Position numbers and translations under genes: made by a program. Shown in pieces: positions 8,045 to 17,048 of a DNA stretch of 64,000 nt; the first letter of the stretch is position 1, and every line of letters begins with the position of its first letter. The notes beneath the pieces were generated by a model. It was not told the origin of the DNA, did not search any database, and saw only the letters and a program-made list of their open reading frames with translations. The stretch is from Candidatus Gastranaerophilales bacterium (GTDB lineage: Bacteria > Cyanobacteriota > Vampirovibrionia > Gastranaerophilales > Gastranaerophilaceae): NCBI GenBank assembly GCA_944325605.1, contig CALVAX010000008.1, positions 36,128 through 100,127 of the forward strand, given 5' to 3'.

Positions 8045-10429
8045 TTATATATCCAGCCCCGTGAAAAGTTGAAGGCTTGAGGCATTATTTAGAGCCGGAT
8101 AATCTTTTATGTCATAGCTGTTTATAAAATTTATTGCTTCATAGCGGGCTTTTTCTAAAATTTCGGCATCTCTTACAATATCCGAGATGATTAAATCAGG
8201 CAGACCTGACTGTCTTGTGCCTAAAAATTCGCCGGGGCCTCTTAATTGTAAATCTTTTTCGGCAATGACAAAACCGTCATTTGTCTGCGTCATAATCCCG
8301 AGGCGTTCGCGGGTTTCCTGAGAGCGCGATGATGAAACAAGAATGCAATAGGATTGAAGGCTGCTTCTGCCGACACGTCCTCTAAGCTGATGAAGCTGGC
8401 TTAAGCCGAATCTTTCCGCATTTTCAATTACCATAACGGTTGCGTTCGGAACATCAACCCCGACTTCCACAACGGTTGTGGACACAAGAATGTTGTATTT
8501 GCCGTTTTTGAAATCTTCCATTACCTGTTCTTTTTCGTCGTTTTTAAGTTTGCCGTGAAGAAGTCCTATTTTCATATCGGGAAAAACTTCTGATTGAAGG
8601 CGTTCAGCTTCTTTTGTGGCGGCTTTTGCAGAAAGAGTTTCACTTTCATCAATCAGCGGATAAACAACGTATGCCTGACGTCCTGCGGCGACCTCCTGCT
8701 TTATCAGGTCATAAACGCTTTTGTGCGAGGAGGTCAGGTAAGTTTTTATCGGAAGTCTGCCTTTTGGAAGTTCGTCTATTATTGTTAAATCAAGGTCGCC
8801 GTGAACTGTAAGTGCAAGAGTTCTTGGAATCGGGGTGGCTGTCATCGTCAGCATCTGCGGGTTTTGAGATTTTTTCTTTAAGACATTCCGCTGTTTTACG
8901 CCGAACCTGTGCTGTTCATCAACAACGATTGCACCGAGGTTGTTAAAGTCTGTTGTGTCCTGAATGAGTGCGTGAGTGCCGACTGCTATATTTGTCTGAC
9001 CGTTTCTTAAATCAGTCTGGAACTTTTCTCTTGTCTTTTTATTCTGGCTGCCGAGGAATAGTCCGACACTTAATCCTAGCGGTGTCAGCCAGTTTACAAG
9101 GTTGTTATAATGCTGCTGTGCTAAGATTTCTGTCGGTGCCATCAGTGCGCCCTGATAGCCGTTTTCAACTCCTGCCAGAAGCATAATACATGCAACAACG
9201 GTTTTTCCGCTTCCGACATCTCCCTGCAGAAGTCTTGCCATAGGTTTTTCAGAGTGAAGGTCATTCAAAATCTCATTCACAGCCCTTTTCTGTCCGCCCG
9301 TTAGTTCAAACGGCAGACTGTCAATGAATTTCTGCACCAGTCCATCGCGTTTGACCTCCAGCGCAATTGCAGAGTGTTTGTTGTTTTCGTTTCTTAGCCT
9401 TACCATTTTTAGCTGGACAATAAAAAGTTCTTCAAAAATCAGACTGAAGCGGGCTTTTTCTAACAATTCCTGATTCTCCGGAAAGTGAATCTGCTCTATT
9501 GCAGTTTTTTTGTCAAGCAAATCGTATTTTTCTTTAAGGTATTGCGGAAGAATGTCCGGAATTGAGTCTTTATAAAGCTGAATTGCATTGAATATTGCTT
9601 TGCGAAGCGTTTTGACATTCAAATTTTCACAGACAGTGTAAATCGGAACAATCCGTGCCATATTAAGGTTTGAGTCGCTGTTTTCAAGAAATTCGCCTGT
9701 CATAATTGAGTATGAGGGTTTGTCGAAAGTCAGGCGATGATCGTAGTTGTTCATTTTAACGGTTCCTGAAACCATAATGCCGGCATTAACAGGAAACTGG
9801 GCTTTCGTCCTTTCCAGCGTAAATCTGTTTCCTTTTGCATTGAAAAATCCGAGTTCTATAAATCCTGTTTCGTCAGCGATTTTGACTTTTACGACAGACA
9901 GATTGTTTCTGGAATTGAAAGCTGAAACTGATTTTACATATCCGAAAATAGTTGTTGACTGCCCTTCTTCAAGGTCGCGTATAAGGGTTCTGCTCGAGTA
10001 GTCGATATGCTTTCGCGGAAGATAAAAAATCAAATCCTGTGCTGTATAAATTCCGAGTTTATTCAGCATATAGGCAACTTTTGGCCCGACGCCTTTAACA
10101 TAAGTGACATCGGTTTCTGCGGGATTTTTAAGATGTTTTTCGGAAGAGGCGCTTTCGGTCTGAGGCTGAGCCTGATTGATTTCGGATCGGATAACTTTTA
10201 CAAGATGTTCAATGGAGCGGCGCCTTTCCGGAACCGAGGCGACCGGATAGTGTGCGAAGGTTTCTGCAATAACCTGCCATTTGGGATTTTTTTTTGAAAG
10301 TTTGTAGTATTTGTTTGCCTCAGAGATTATAAACTTTGAAAAACACTTTGTTTTTCCTCTGATATCAATGTAGCGGTGCTTTACCTCAACATCAATCGCA
10401 AGCTTAAGTTTTTCCAGATCCTCAATCAT
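8045..10429 (-). CDS. recG: ATP-dependent DNA helicase RecG
   Basis: A 794-residue RecG, which remodels stalled replication forks and Holliday junctions. It has an N-terminal extension of about 105 residues, also typical of cyanobacterial RecG. After it come the wedge domain starting VKGVGPKVAYML, an OB fold around residues 160-270, Walker A GDVGSGKT, the Walker B-type DEQHRFGV, the motif TATPIPRT and the C-terminal motif QLRGRVGRS. The family without the extension is near 690 residues. The first in-frame ATG (10429) has no clear ribosome binding site. It is monocistronic or loosely coupled to the pseudopilin gene 27 bases upstream. Confidence 0.95.
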   Translation of the reverse strand: MIEDLEKLKLAIDVEVKHRYIDIRGKTKCFSKFIISEANKYYKLSKKNPKWQVIAETFAHYPVASVPERRRSIEHLVKVIRSEINQAQPQTESASSEKHLKNPAETDVTYVKGVGPKVAYMLNKLGIYTAQDLIFYLPRKHIDYSSRTLIRDLEEGQSTTIFGYVKSVSAFNSRNNLSVVKVKIADETGFIELGFFNAKGNRFTLERTKAQFPVNAGIMVSGTVKMNNYDHRLTFDKPSYSIMTGEFLENSDSNLNMARIVPIYTVCENLNVKTLRKAIFNAIQLYKDSIPDILPQYLKEKYDLLDKKTAIEQIHFPENQELLEKARFSLIFEELFIVQLKMVRLRNENNKHSAIALEVKRDGLVQKFIDSLPFELTGGQKRAVNEILNDLHSEKPMARLLQGDVGSGKTVVACIMLLAGVENGYQGALMAPTEILAQQHYNNLVNWLTPLGLSVGLFLGSQNKKTREKFQTDLRNGQTNIAVGTHALIQDTTDFNNLGAIVVDEQHRFGVKQRNVLKKKSQNPQMLTMTATPIPRTLALTVHGDLDLTIIDELPKGRLPIKTYLTSSHKSVYDLIKQEVAAGRQAYVVYPLIDESETLSAKAATKEAERLQSEVFPDMKIGLLHGKLKNDEKEQVMEDFKNGKYNILVSTTVVEVGVDVPNATVMVIENAERFGLSQLHQLRGRVGRSSLQSYCILVSSSRSQETRERLGIMTQTNDGFVIAEKDLQLRGPGEFLGTRQSGLPDLIISDIVRDAEILEKARYEAINFINSYDIKDYPALNNASSLQLFTGLDI

Positions 10430-10456
10430 AAATAAATTGTATCATAATTTATTATT

Positions 10457-11134
10457 TTAGCGCCACGGGTAATCGTCGCGGATTTCCCAGCCGTCATGCA
10501 GAATGATTGCACCGCATGACTCCTGTGCCATTAAATTGCCCGGTTCTTTGCAAAGTCTTAGGAGCGTATCTCTGTCTTCTTGTTCATTTACCATTTCAAA
10601 CTTTGGATAAACATACATGTAAAATGTATCTATGCCTACTGTATTAGGACGTTGTTTTCCATTTATGTCAACTCTGACAGTCAAACGGGGTTTTGTTTCA
10701 ACTGTATTTGCGTTGAAATGCAGGTAGACACCATTAATTAAAGCAATACTGTAATGTGTGTGGGAAGTTGTTTCTATAAGTTTGCCGTCATTATTGTAAT
10801 ATTTGTATGCGTAAGGAGCTTTAGACGAGGCCATTTTGTCACTGTGTATAGTTTGCAAATACGGTTCAAAATACATCTTTACAAATTCTTTTGTGCCGTT
10901 AGTGTCGCTGGAGCTTGTGTATGCCGGCAGAATCCAATCTTCACACTGTCCGTTTTTGGCTTCTGACATCCTCACAGCCTGCATAAGCATTGAATAGGTT
11001 TGTTTAAGACGCTCTACCGTAACTTTTTTCTGATAATTTTTTATAACACCCGGCATTGTCATGCAGGCTACAATGCCTATTATACCTAAAGTTATCAATA
11101 CTTCAGCCATTGTAAATGCTTTAATCTTTTCCAC
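10457..11134 (-). CDS. Type IV pilin-like / pseudopilin protein
   Basis: A 225-residue protein with a classical class III signal: a short charged leader MEKIKA, then FTMAEVLITLGIIGIVACM, with the prepilin peptidase site before Phe and Glu at mature position 5. The N-terminal helix would form the pilus core. The soluble domain is Tyr/Thr-rich and ends with a Cys pair and the tail GWEIRDDYPWR, shared with the decayed gene copy at 32461-32700. The start is a GTG at 11134 with a strong GGAGGGG site five bases upstream. Such minor pilin-like proteins are numerous in this lineage. It would need a type IV pilus or type II secretion machine encoded elsewhere. Confidence 0.85.
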   Translation of the reverse strand: MEKIKAFTMAEVLITLGIIGIVACMTMPGVIKNYQKKVTVERLKQTYSMLMQAVRMSEAKNGQCEDWILPAYTSSSDTNGTKEFVKMYFEPYLQTIHSDKMASSKAPYAYKYYNNDGKLIETTSHTHYSIALINGVYLHFNANTVETKPRLTVRVDINGKQRPNTVGIDTFYMYVYPKFEMVNEQEDRDTLLRLCKEPGNLMAQESCGAIILHDGWEIRDDYPWR

Positions 11135-11197
11135 GTCCCCTCCGTCGTAATTATAAATATATAGATTTTATAACATCATATTTGCTATAATAACGTA

Positions 11198-11226
11198 TTG
11201 TTGTTATTATGTCAAAATGTTAATAT
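11198..11226 (+). promoter_or_regulatory. Promoter placed for a leaderless transcript
   Basis: TTGTTG (11198-11203), 17 bases, then TAATAT (11221-11226). Only nine bases separate the -10 box from the ATG at 11236, so the mRNA should start about three bases before it. No ribosome binding site is present. Confidence 0.55.
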
Positions 11227-11235
11227 AACGACATT

Positions 11236-11469
11236 ATGGGTAATATATCAACATTAGCAAAGAAGTTTTCAACAAGGGTAAAATTTGAACGCACAAAACG
11301 CAGGTATTCTCAAGAGAAACTCGCAGAACTTGCAGGAATAGGCAGGTCAACTTTGACCCAGATTGAGGCGCAAACTTCTTCACCTACTCTTGATATAGTT
11401 GAAAAAATTGCTAATGCACTTGAATACGAGCCTTATGAATTATTGATATTTAAAAATCTTGAGATTTAA
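11236..11469 (+). CDS. XRE-family DNA-binding regulator
   Basis: A 77-residue single-domain helix-turn-helix protein of the Cro/C1 (HTH_3) type: a basic first helix, then RRYSQEKLAELAGIGRSTLTQ (split by the turn) covering the two DNA-contacting helices, then SSPTLDIVEKIANALEYEP. It is transcribed divergently from the pseudopilin gene, and the intergenic region is short, so it may regulate that gene or itself; this is inference. It appears to be translated from a leaderless message. No toxin partner is adjacent: the next gene is a cyclase on the opposite strand. Confidence 0.85.
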   Translation: MGNISTLAKKFSTRVKFERTKRRYSQEKLAELAGIGRSTLTQIEAQTSSPTLDIVEKIANALEYEPYELLIFKNLEI

Positions 11470-11485
11470 CTTACTCTAAAATCTT

Positions 11486-13438
11486 TTAACTAAGCCGAAG
11501 AACTTCGTAAATATCCATTTTCTTTGCCTTACCGCGGATTGTAACTTCGCTGATTTTTATAACGTCCGCAATGCTGCTTACGTATGAGTATGTAGAACTG
11601 CTTATAAGAAAATTGGTGCGGTAAACTTTGTTGTAGCTTTCAATACGGCTTGCAAGGTTTACGGTGTCCCCGATTACAGTGTACTCAAGGCGCTTTTCTG
11701 AACCTATATTCCCGACAAAGGCGTCGCCTGTGTTAATCCCGATACCGATTTCAATCTTGGGTTTACCTTCAAAAAGCCATTTGTCACGGAGTTCATCAAC
11801 CTTTTTAAGCATTTCATAAGCGCATTTTACGGCATTAACAGGGTGATTCAAATCTTGTATTGGTTCTCCGAATATAGCCATAACAGCATCGCCTATAAAT
11901 TTGTTGATAACTCCGTTGTATTTTGTGATTATCGGCTCTATTTCTGTAAAATATTCGTTCAGAATCTTTGAAACTTCTTCTGCTGTCATCTTTTCGCTCA
12001 TGCTTGTAAATCCGCGGATATCAGCAAACAATACCGTTACATTCGCACGTTTGCCGCCTAGTTTAATGTCGTCAATGTTTTTTACAACATTTTGCATAAT
12101 GTCCTGCGAAAGATATTTGCCCATTGCCTGTTTGATTTTTTCTTTGTTTTTGCCCTCAACAATAAATCTGTAAGAATAAGCAAAAATCATCGTTATAAGC
12201 TGTATTCCGAGCGGCGTCACTACATTAACAGCCAAATCATGTTTGTAGCAGAATGCCGTAAATCCAAGATATCCCAGCGCTGTCAGGACAAGAATAAATA
12301 TGGACTTGAATACTGAAAACCTGTTTATTACTGCAAACGTAAGTATACTCAGCAGCAATATAACAAACAAATCAAATTTCAACGAACTCATTTTCATAAG
12401 GTCGTTTTTGATAAAGTTACTCAAATTTATAGCCTGAAGATCAACTCCGGGATGTTCATGCAGCATCGGCGTCGGCTGTGCGTCTATAACTTTTATTGCT
12501 GAAGCCTTTGCGTTAGCACCCACAAAAACAATTTTGCCTTTTAATTCTTCTGGATTAATGATTGGAGGTTTTCCGGCCTTTATGTTGTCCAGGGAATCTA
12601 AAATGTCAACGGCCGAGTATTTTTTATGCGAAAAAGATGTTCTATCCTTAATTTTATAAAACTTGATGTAATTGTGAATACCGTTATAACTAACAAATGT
12701 CGGAATTGTCAGTCCTGTTTTATTAACTACAACACGGTCATCATAAAGCGTAAGTTTGTCCGCATTATTTAAAAGCATGTACATCTTTAAAGAAAGCGAA
12801 GGATAATATTTCTTTTTAAGCGATATGATAAGGTCATTAAATGTTAAGTATCCGTTAGAAGGTGACCTTGTCGAGTTAACTGAGCCTGTGTTTTTAACGG
12901 CAGCAAAATATTGTTGCGGGAACATTGAGAAGCTTCCGTATTTTGACGGATAAATATATTTTTCGCGCCTGTCATCAATAGTTGTTCCGAATTTATCGAA
13001 AAATGCCTGTTCATATACTTCGGCAGTTTGATTATCAGCCGGCTTGTCGTCAATAAGGCTGAAGCCGACAACTAGATTGTTCGTATTTTTAACGGTATTA
13101 AAAAACAGTTTGTCGGATTGCGGATTATCTTTGTCAATGTTTGTAACAATAGCATCAAAGCCTATTAGCTCTGTGTCACAGTAATCCTTTAAATATTCAA
13201 ATATTTTTGCGTATAATTCTCTTTTCCACGGCCATCTGTATTTTGCAGTAGATTTGTCATCAATAACAACCAGCACAATATCATCCGAGGCATTTTCATG
13301 TGCTGTGAAATTTTTTACCATAAAATTGTAGGCATTTGGTTCAAAAATTTGCCATGATATTAAAATTAATACTATAGACAGTATTATGTAAAATAAAAAT
13401 GAATATATGAAAAATGCTTTTGATTTTAAGTTTTTCAT
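11486..13438 (-). CDS. CHASE2-domain adenylate cyclase (class III)
   Basis: A 650-residue membrane receptor cyclase. An N-terminal membrane helix (about 9-31) is followed by an extracytoplasmic CHASE2 sensor domain to about residue 345 (DDIVLVVIDDKS, ELKGKIVFVGANA), then three membrane helices and a catalytic domain from about 465. The catalytic domain has both metal aspartates (LFADIRGFTSM and FIGDAVMAIFG), the adenine-selecting Lys in INKFIGD, and YTVIGDTVNLASRIE with the Asp and the Asn-Arg pair. These choices favour ATP over GTP, so the product should be cAMP. Strong GGAGGGG site before the ATG at 13438. It is divergent from the eda operon. Confidence 0.93.
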   Translation of the reverse strand: MKNLKSKAFFIYSFLFYIILSIVLILISWQIFEPNAYNFMVKNFTAHENASDDIVLVVIDDKSTAKYRWPWKRELYAKIFEYLKDYCDTELIGFDAIVTNIDKDNPQSDKLFFNTVKNTNNLVVGFSLIDDKPADNQTAEVYEQAFFDKFGTTIDDRREKYIYPSKYGSFSMFPQQYFAAVKNTGSVNSTRSPSNGYLTFNDLIISLKKKYYPSLSLKMYMLLNNADKLTLYDDRVVVNKTGLTIPTFVSYNGIHNYIKFYKIKDRTSFSHKKYSAVDILDSLDNIKAGKPPIINPEELKGKIVFVGANAKASAIKVIDAQPTPMLHEHPGVDLQAINLSNFIKNDLMKMSSLKFDLFVILLLSILTFAVINRFSVFKSIFILVLTALGYLGFTAFCYKHDLAVNVVTPLGIQLITMIFAYSYRFIVEGKNKEKIKQAMGKYLSQDIMQNVVKNIDDIKLGGKRANVTVLFADIRGFTSMSEKMTAEEVSKILNEYFTEIEPIITKYNGVINKFIGDAVMAIFGEPIQDLNHPVNAVKCAYEMLKKVDELRDKWLFEGKPKIEIGIGINTGDAFVGNIGSEKRLEYTVIGDTVNLASRIESYNKVYRTNFLISSSTYSYVSSIADVIKISEVTIRGKAKKMDIYEVLRLS

Positions 13439-13486
13439 ACCCCTCCTTATTTTATGATATAATAAATTAAAAAAAAAGGATAGATT

Positions 13487-14095
13487 ATGAACGAAAATTT
13501 AGTAAAATTGTTATCACAGGAAAAATTGTTTCCGATAATAAGAAGCACAGAGCCTCAAATCGTTAGAGATACTGCTTATGCTTTAATTGACGGCGGAATT
13601 AGATTTATGGAAATTAATGTTGTCAATCCTGAAATTTATTACGTGATTGATGATGTTTCAAAGCATGCTAAAGTTTGTGCAGGCGGGATAATAACTTCTC
13701 TTCAGGCACAGACAGCAGTCGACGCAGGTGCGGAAGTTTTGTCTTCGCCTATATTCCAGATGAATCTTGTTAAGTTTTCTAAAGACAGACAGGTGCCGTT
13801 TATAGCGGGTGCTTCAACAGCTAACGAGGCTTATTCTGCATGGAAAGCCAGAGTTCCGCTTATAAAAGTGTATCCGGTATCAGCTCTGGGCGGTGTATCA
13901 TACCTTGAAAACCTTCTCAGACCAATGCCTTTTTTAAACGTTATGCCGACAGGCGCTGCAAAATTGTCTGAAATTAAAGACTATATTAACGCCGGCGCTG
14001 TTGCCGTAGGGGTCGGACGGGATCTTTTAAGCGGGTATTCTTATGCGGAAATTACCGCACGTGTTAAAAATGTTCTAAATGAATTAAGGGATTAG
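13487..14095 (+). CDS. eda: KDPG/KHG aldolase
   Basis: A 202-residue class I aldolase of the Entner-Doudoroff family, cleaving 2-keto-3-deoxy-6-phosphogluconate (or the 6-phosphogalactonate/hydroxyglutarate analogs) to pyruvate and an aldehyde. Glu42 in MEIN is the general base and Lys127 in IKVYPVSALGG is the Schiff-base lysine. The usual GAGT phosphate loop reads CAGGI here, a mild deviation. A TATAAT box (13458-13463) and AAAGGA site precede the ATG. It begins an operon with a PfkB-type kinase one base downstream and csaB. Pairing with a KDG kinase-like gene supports a 2-keto-3-deoxygluconate route. Confidence 0.88.
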   Translation: MNENLVKLLSQEKLFPIIRSTEPQIVRDTAYALIDGGIRFMEINVVNPEIYYVIDDVSKHAKVCAGGIITSLQAQTAVDAGAEVLSSPIFQMNLVKFSKDRQVPFIAGASTANEAYSAWKARVPLIKVYPVSALGGVSYLENLLRPMPFLNVMPTGAAKLSEIKDYINAGAVAVGVGRDLLSGYSYAEITARVKNVLNELRD

Positions 14096-14096
14096 T

Positions 14097-15047
14097 ATGG
14101 ACGAAAAACTAGACGTAATTACAATCGGTGAGAGTCTTATTGAACTTTCCAGCGATACTCATTTAAGCGAGGCTGATTGTCTAAAAAAATATTATGGCGG
14201 CGATGCTCTTGCAACTGCTGTTTCTGCGGCCAGAGCAGGCTCTAAAGTAGGGTTTATAACAAGAGTCGGCGAGGATGTTTTTAGAGATTATCTTATCAAA
14301 AGCTGGAAAGATGAAGGGCTGGATGTTTCACAGGTTAAGTCTTCTCCGGATCCGAACGGAATATACTTCATTGCAAGACCGGTCGGATGTAAAAAAGAAT
14401 TTGCATACTACAGAAAGCGCATTGCTCCGGCAAAACTCTCTATTGATGATATTTCAGAAAGTTATATAGCTAATTCAAAAGTGGTTTATGCCTCAGGTGT
14501 TACGCAATCACTTTCTATTTCAGCTAAGGAGGCTGTTGCTTCGGCTTTTAAATTTGCTAAAAAAAATGACGTTATAACAGCATATGACCCGAACTTCTCA
14601 ACTCAAATTACTACTCCTGAAAATGCTAAAGACGACTTTAATAATGTAATTTGCGATGTTGATGTGCTTTTTATGAGTGCAAAGTATGATACGGTAAATA
14701 TTTTAGAAATTGATTCTCTTGAAAATATCATGAAGTGCATTTGGGATATGGGAGTCGGAATTATTGTAATAAAAGATTCGCATGCAGGAGGGTATTACAC
14801 AGGCTATAACGGTAATATTGTATTTTCTGAATTCTATGCCCGTGATGTCGTAGATACTACCTGCTCCGGAGATGCATTTAACGGTGGATTTCTGCATGCA
14901 ATAACCCACGGGCTTACTCCTTTTGAAGCTACACGTTTTGCTTCAATTGTTGCGGGACTTCAGGCTAACGGCATCGGTGCTATTAAATCAATCCCGTACG
15001 GTGATGAGGTTTATCAAATATTTGAAAAGGGAGGCATTAATGCCTAA
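14097..15047 (+). CDS. kdgK: PfkB-family sugar kinase, probable 2-keto-3-deoxygluconate kinase
   Basis: A 316-residue ribokinase-family kinase. It has the N-terminal glycine-rich IGESLIELSSD strand, the GGDALATAVSAARAG substrate-binding helix, a middle ATP-contacting region and the C-terminal signature DTTCSGDAFNGGF with the catalytic Asp and anion hole. The N-terminal pattern and genetic linkage to a KDPG aldolase indicate phosphorylation of 2-keto-3-deoxygluconate, feeding eda. The ATG starts one base after the eda stop. Fructokinase-like specificity cannot be excluded from sequence alone. Confidence 0.82.
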   Translation: MDEKLDVITIGESLIELSSDTHLSEADCLKKYYGGDALATAVSAARAGSKVGFITRVGEDVFRDYLIKSWKDEGLDVSQVKSSPDPNGIYFIARPVGCKKEFAYYRKRIAPAKLSIDDISESYIANSKVVYASGVTQSLSISAKEAVASAFKFAKKNDVITAYDPNFSTQITTPENAKDDFNNVICDVDVLFMSAKYDTVNILEIDSLENIMKCIWDMGVGIIVIKDSHAGGYYTGYNGNIVFSEFYARDVVDTTCSGDAFNGGFLHAITHGLTPFEATRFASIVAGLQANGIGAIKSIPYGDEVYQIFEKGGINA

Positions 15048-16065
15048 AAAAGTTGTAATATCAGGTTATTACGGATTTGATAACTTCGGCGATGATGCAA
15101 TCCTGTCTGTTTTATGTGAAAAATTGAAGGTATTAAATTCTGATATTACTGTTATTTCGGCAAATCCGTCAAAAACTTCCGTGGACTACGGGGTGGCGGC
15201 TGTTAAAAATTTTGATATTAAAAGTGTTGTAAATACTATTTCCTCTTCAGATATTCTGGTTTCCGGCGGAGGAAGCCTCTTGCAGGACGTTACAAGCCTT
15301 AAAAGCCTTTTGTATTACTCTTTTGTAATTGCCTGTGCTTTATTTTTTAAAAAAGACGTAATGATTTTTGCACAGGGGATTGGGCCGCTAAAAAGGAAAA
15401 TTTCGCAAAAAATAGTAAAATATTTGCTTTCTAGGGCAAAATATGTGTCTGTTCGTGACAAAAAAAGCCATGAACTTTTGCAAAGCTGGAATATTAAGGC
15501 TGATCTTGTGAATGATCCTGTATATAATATTAAAATCCCTGATGTGCCCAAAAATTTCGCAGTTGGTGTGCAGTTAAGAGCGTTTCCGTCGGTTAATGAT
15601 AGTTTCCTCAATGAACTTGCTGATAATTTAATTAAGCATTTTGCAAATCGAAAAGTTGAACTTTTTGTTTTTCAAGAAGCTCTTGATAAGGAAATTTGTC
15701 TGCATTTTGAGCGTATTTTAAAAACTAAAAATCCAAATATTGCTACAAAAATTATTTATTATAAAAACAGAACGGAAACCTTTAAGCGTATAGCACAGCT
15801 CGAGTGTATGATAGCAATGCGTTTTCATGCTGTTATTGCAGCGCTGAAGGCCGGTGTTAAAACTGCAGGTATAAATTATGATATTAAAGTTGAAAAACTC
15901 GCTGAAGAAGCTTCTATACCTCTGATTTCACTTGAATCCGGTAAAAATAATTATGAAGAAATTTTTAATTTGCTAAAATCTCTCAATTCTGCAGAATTAA
16001 GAAATTTTGCTTTGTCAAAACATCTGGATTGGTCTGGATTTGAAAATTTATTCATTACCCATTAG
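15040..16065 (+). CDS. csaB: Polysaccharide pyruvyl transferase CsaB
   Basis: A 341-residue enzyme starting MPKKVVISGYYGFDNFGDDA, with VSGGGSLLQDVTS, FAQGIGPL and MRFHAVIAALKAG, the glycosyltransferase-B-like core of CsaB. CsaB transfers pyruvate from phosphoenolpyruvate to secondary cell wall polymers, which anchor S-layer (SLH) proteins. The correct start is the ATG at 15040, eight bases inside the kdgK frame and preceded by GGGAGG; a longer frame from 14923 would simply overlap kdgK. Its last 18 bases overlap the 3' end of the convergent gene at 16048-16926. Cyanobacterial relatives commonly carry csaB for S-layer attachment. Confidence 0.9.
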   Translation: MPKKVVISGYYGFDNFGDDAILSVLCEKLKVLNSDITVISANPSKTSVDYGVAAVKNFDIKSVVNTISSSDILVSGGGSLLQDVTSLKSLLYYSFVIACALFFKKDVMIFAQGIGPLKRKISQKIVKYLLSRAKYVSVRDKKSHELLQSWNIKADLVNDPVYNIKIPDVPKNFAVGVQLRAFPSVNDSFLNELADNLIKHFANRKVELFVFQEALDKEICLHFERILKTKNPNIATKIIYYKNRTETFKRIAQLECMIAMRFHAVIAALKAGVKTAGINYDIKVEKLAEEASIPLISLESGKNNYEEIFNLLKSLNSAELRNFALSKHLDWSGFENLFITH

Positions 16066-16926
16066 CGGGAATTTTTCAAATAGAGAATCCCCTTGAGGTT
16101 GTGCCTGAGTTATAATTTTTTCCATAACACGGCCAAAATCTTCACTTGTTAGTTTGCCGTCAAGTTTGCCGTCTCCTGTGGCATCTATGTATTTGAAGAA
16201 ATCGGCAATTTCATCAGCACTGATTTTGTCATCATTGTTAAGATTTAGATTTGTAAATGCATTATCTACAAAAGTTTTAAGGGCAGCCTTATCTTCTGCG
16301 CTGGCACTTTCTCCGATTGTCGAATAAACTATAAAATCTGTAAATTCATCTTTTGTCAGTTTGCCGTCATCCGTACCAAGCTTTTGATCTATGAATTTTA
16401 AGTATGAACTTGCTGCTGTTTGTACAGAGTTGTCATATACCGTTTCAAGAGTTTGTTTTTCTTGTTCTGTTTTATCAGCTTTTTCGTTAAGTTTTGTCCA
16501 TTCATTTGAAACAAAGGAGTATTCTTCTTGATTTTGCAATGCTTGATCAATTTGTTTACCTATTTCAGGTGTAACATTCTGCGGTGTTTGCGCCTCAGAA
16601 GATTGGGTTGCACCGGGTAAATATGACTTGTTCAATTCCTGCATAATCTGCTCCATTCTGGCAGCACCCTGCTGGTAGGCTATATTTAAGCCTTGTTGTG
16701 TCAGATATGGATTTGCCGGGGAACCATACATAGGATGCCAGATATTTAATGGAGGCATGCCGCCTCCTGTTATGAAACCTCCGCCGCAGCCCCAGATGCT
16801 GGAGCCATAAAATCCGCCGCGATGTATCATGCTTGTCGTGCCAATCATTAGGCCGCCTTGCATTAAACCCTGACCGATTTTTTGCAGATTTTGTCCGAAT
16901 GTGTTTAAATTAAATTTTAAGCCCAT
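16048..16926 (-). CDS. Glycine-rich protein with EF-hand-like repeats
   Basis: A 292-residue protein of unknown function without a Sec signal. Residues 1-65 are Gly/Met/Gln-rich (for example GQGLMQGGLMIGTTSM and GGGFITGGGMPP). A Gln-rich helical middle follows, then from about 185 three acidic loops: GTDDGKLTKDEF, NLNNDDKISADE and DATGDGKLDGKL. The second fits a 12-residue EF-hand calcium loop well; the first and third are irregular. The glycine-rich N-terminus and the AT-rich element upstream link it to the genes at 6797 and 35565. Its stop overlaps csaB on the other strand. It may be an exported calcium-binding structural protein; that is inference. Confidence 0.7.
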   Translation of the reverse strand: MGLKFNLNTFGQNLQKIGQGLMQGGLMIGTTSMIHRGGFYGSSIWGCGGGFITGGGMPPLNIWHPMYGSPANPYLTQQGLNIAYQQGAARMEQIMQELNKSYLPGATQSSEAQTPQNVTPEIGKQIDQALQNQEEYSFVSNEWTKLNEKADKTEQEKQTLETVYDNSVQTAASSYLKFIDQKLGTDDGKLTKDEFTDFIVYSTIGESASAEDKAALKTFVDNAFTNLNLNNDDKISADEIADFFKYIDATGDGKLDGKLTSEDFGRVMEKIITQAQPQGDSLFEKFPLMGNE

Positions 16927-16952
16927 ATTTATACTCTCTATTATATATTGTA

Positions 16953-16970
16953 TATATAATAAGTATATTT
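16953..16970 (-). promoter_or_regulatory. Shared AT-rich upstream element
   Basis: The coding strand reads AAATATACTTATTATATA, 27-44 bases before the ATG at 16926. It is the same AAATATACTT core as before 7717 and 36083. Confidence 0.5.
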
Positions 16971-17017
16971 ATTTTGAAAAATTGCCTGTATTTTTTAAAA
17001 TATTAAGAAATTGTAAT

Positions 17018-17045
17018 AAAAAAGACTTCCCGAAGGAAGTCTTTT
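17018..17045 (-). terminator. Rho-independent terminator of tRNA-Leu
   Basis: On the minus strand AAAAGACTTCC (17045-17035) pairs with GGAAGTCTTTT (17030-17020) around a four-base loop, followed by more T. It lies directly 3' of tRNA-Leu. Confidence 0.9.
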
Positions 17046-17048
17046 ACT

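Noticed and set aside
14923..15039. Upstream extension of csaB
   Set aside because: It overlaps kdgK completely and the CsaB family begins at the ATG at 15040, which has its own GGGAGG.
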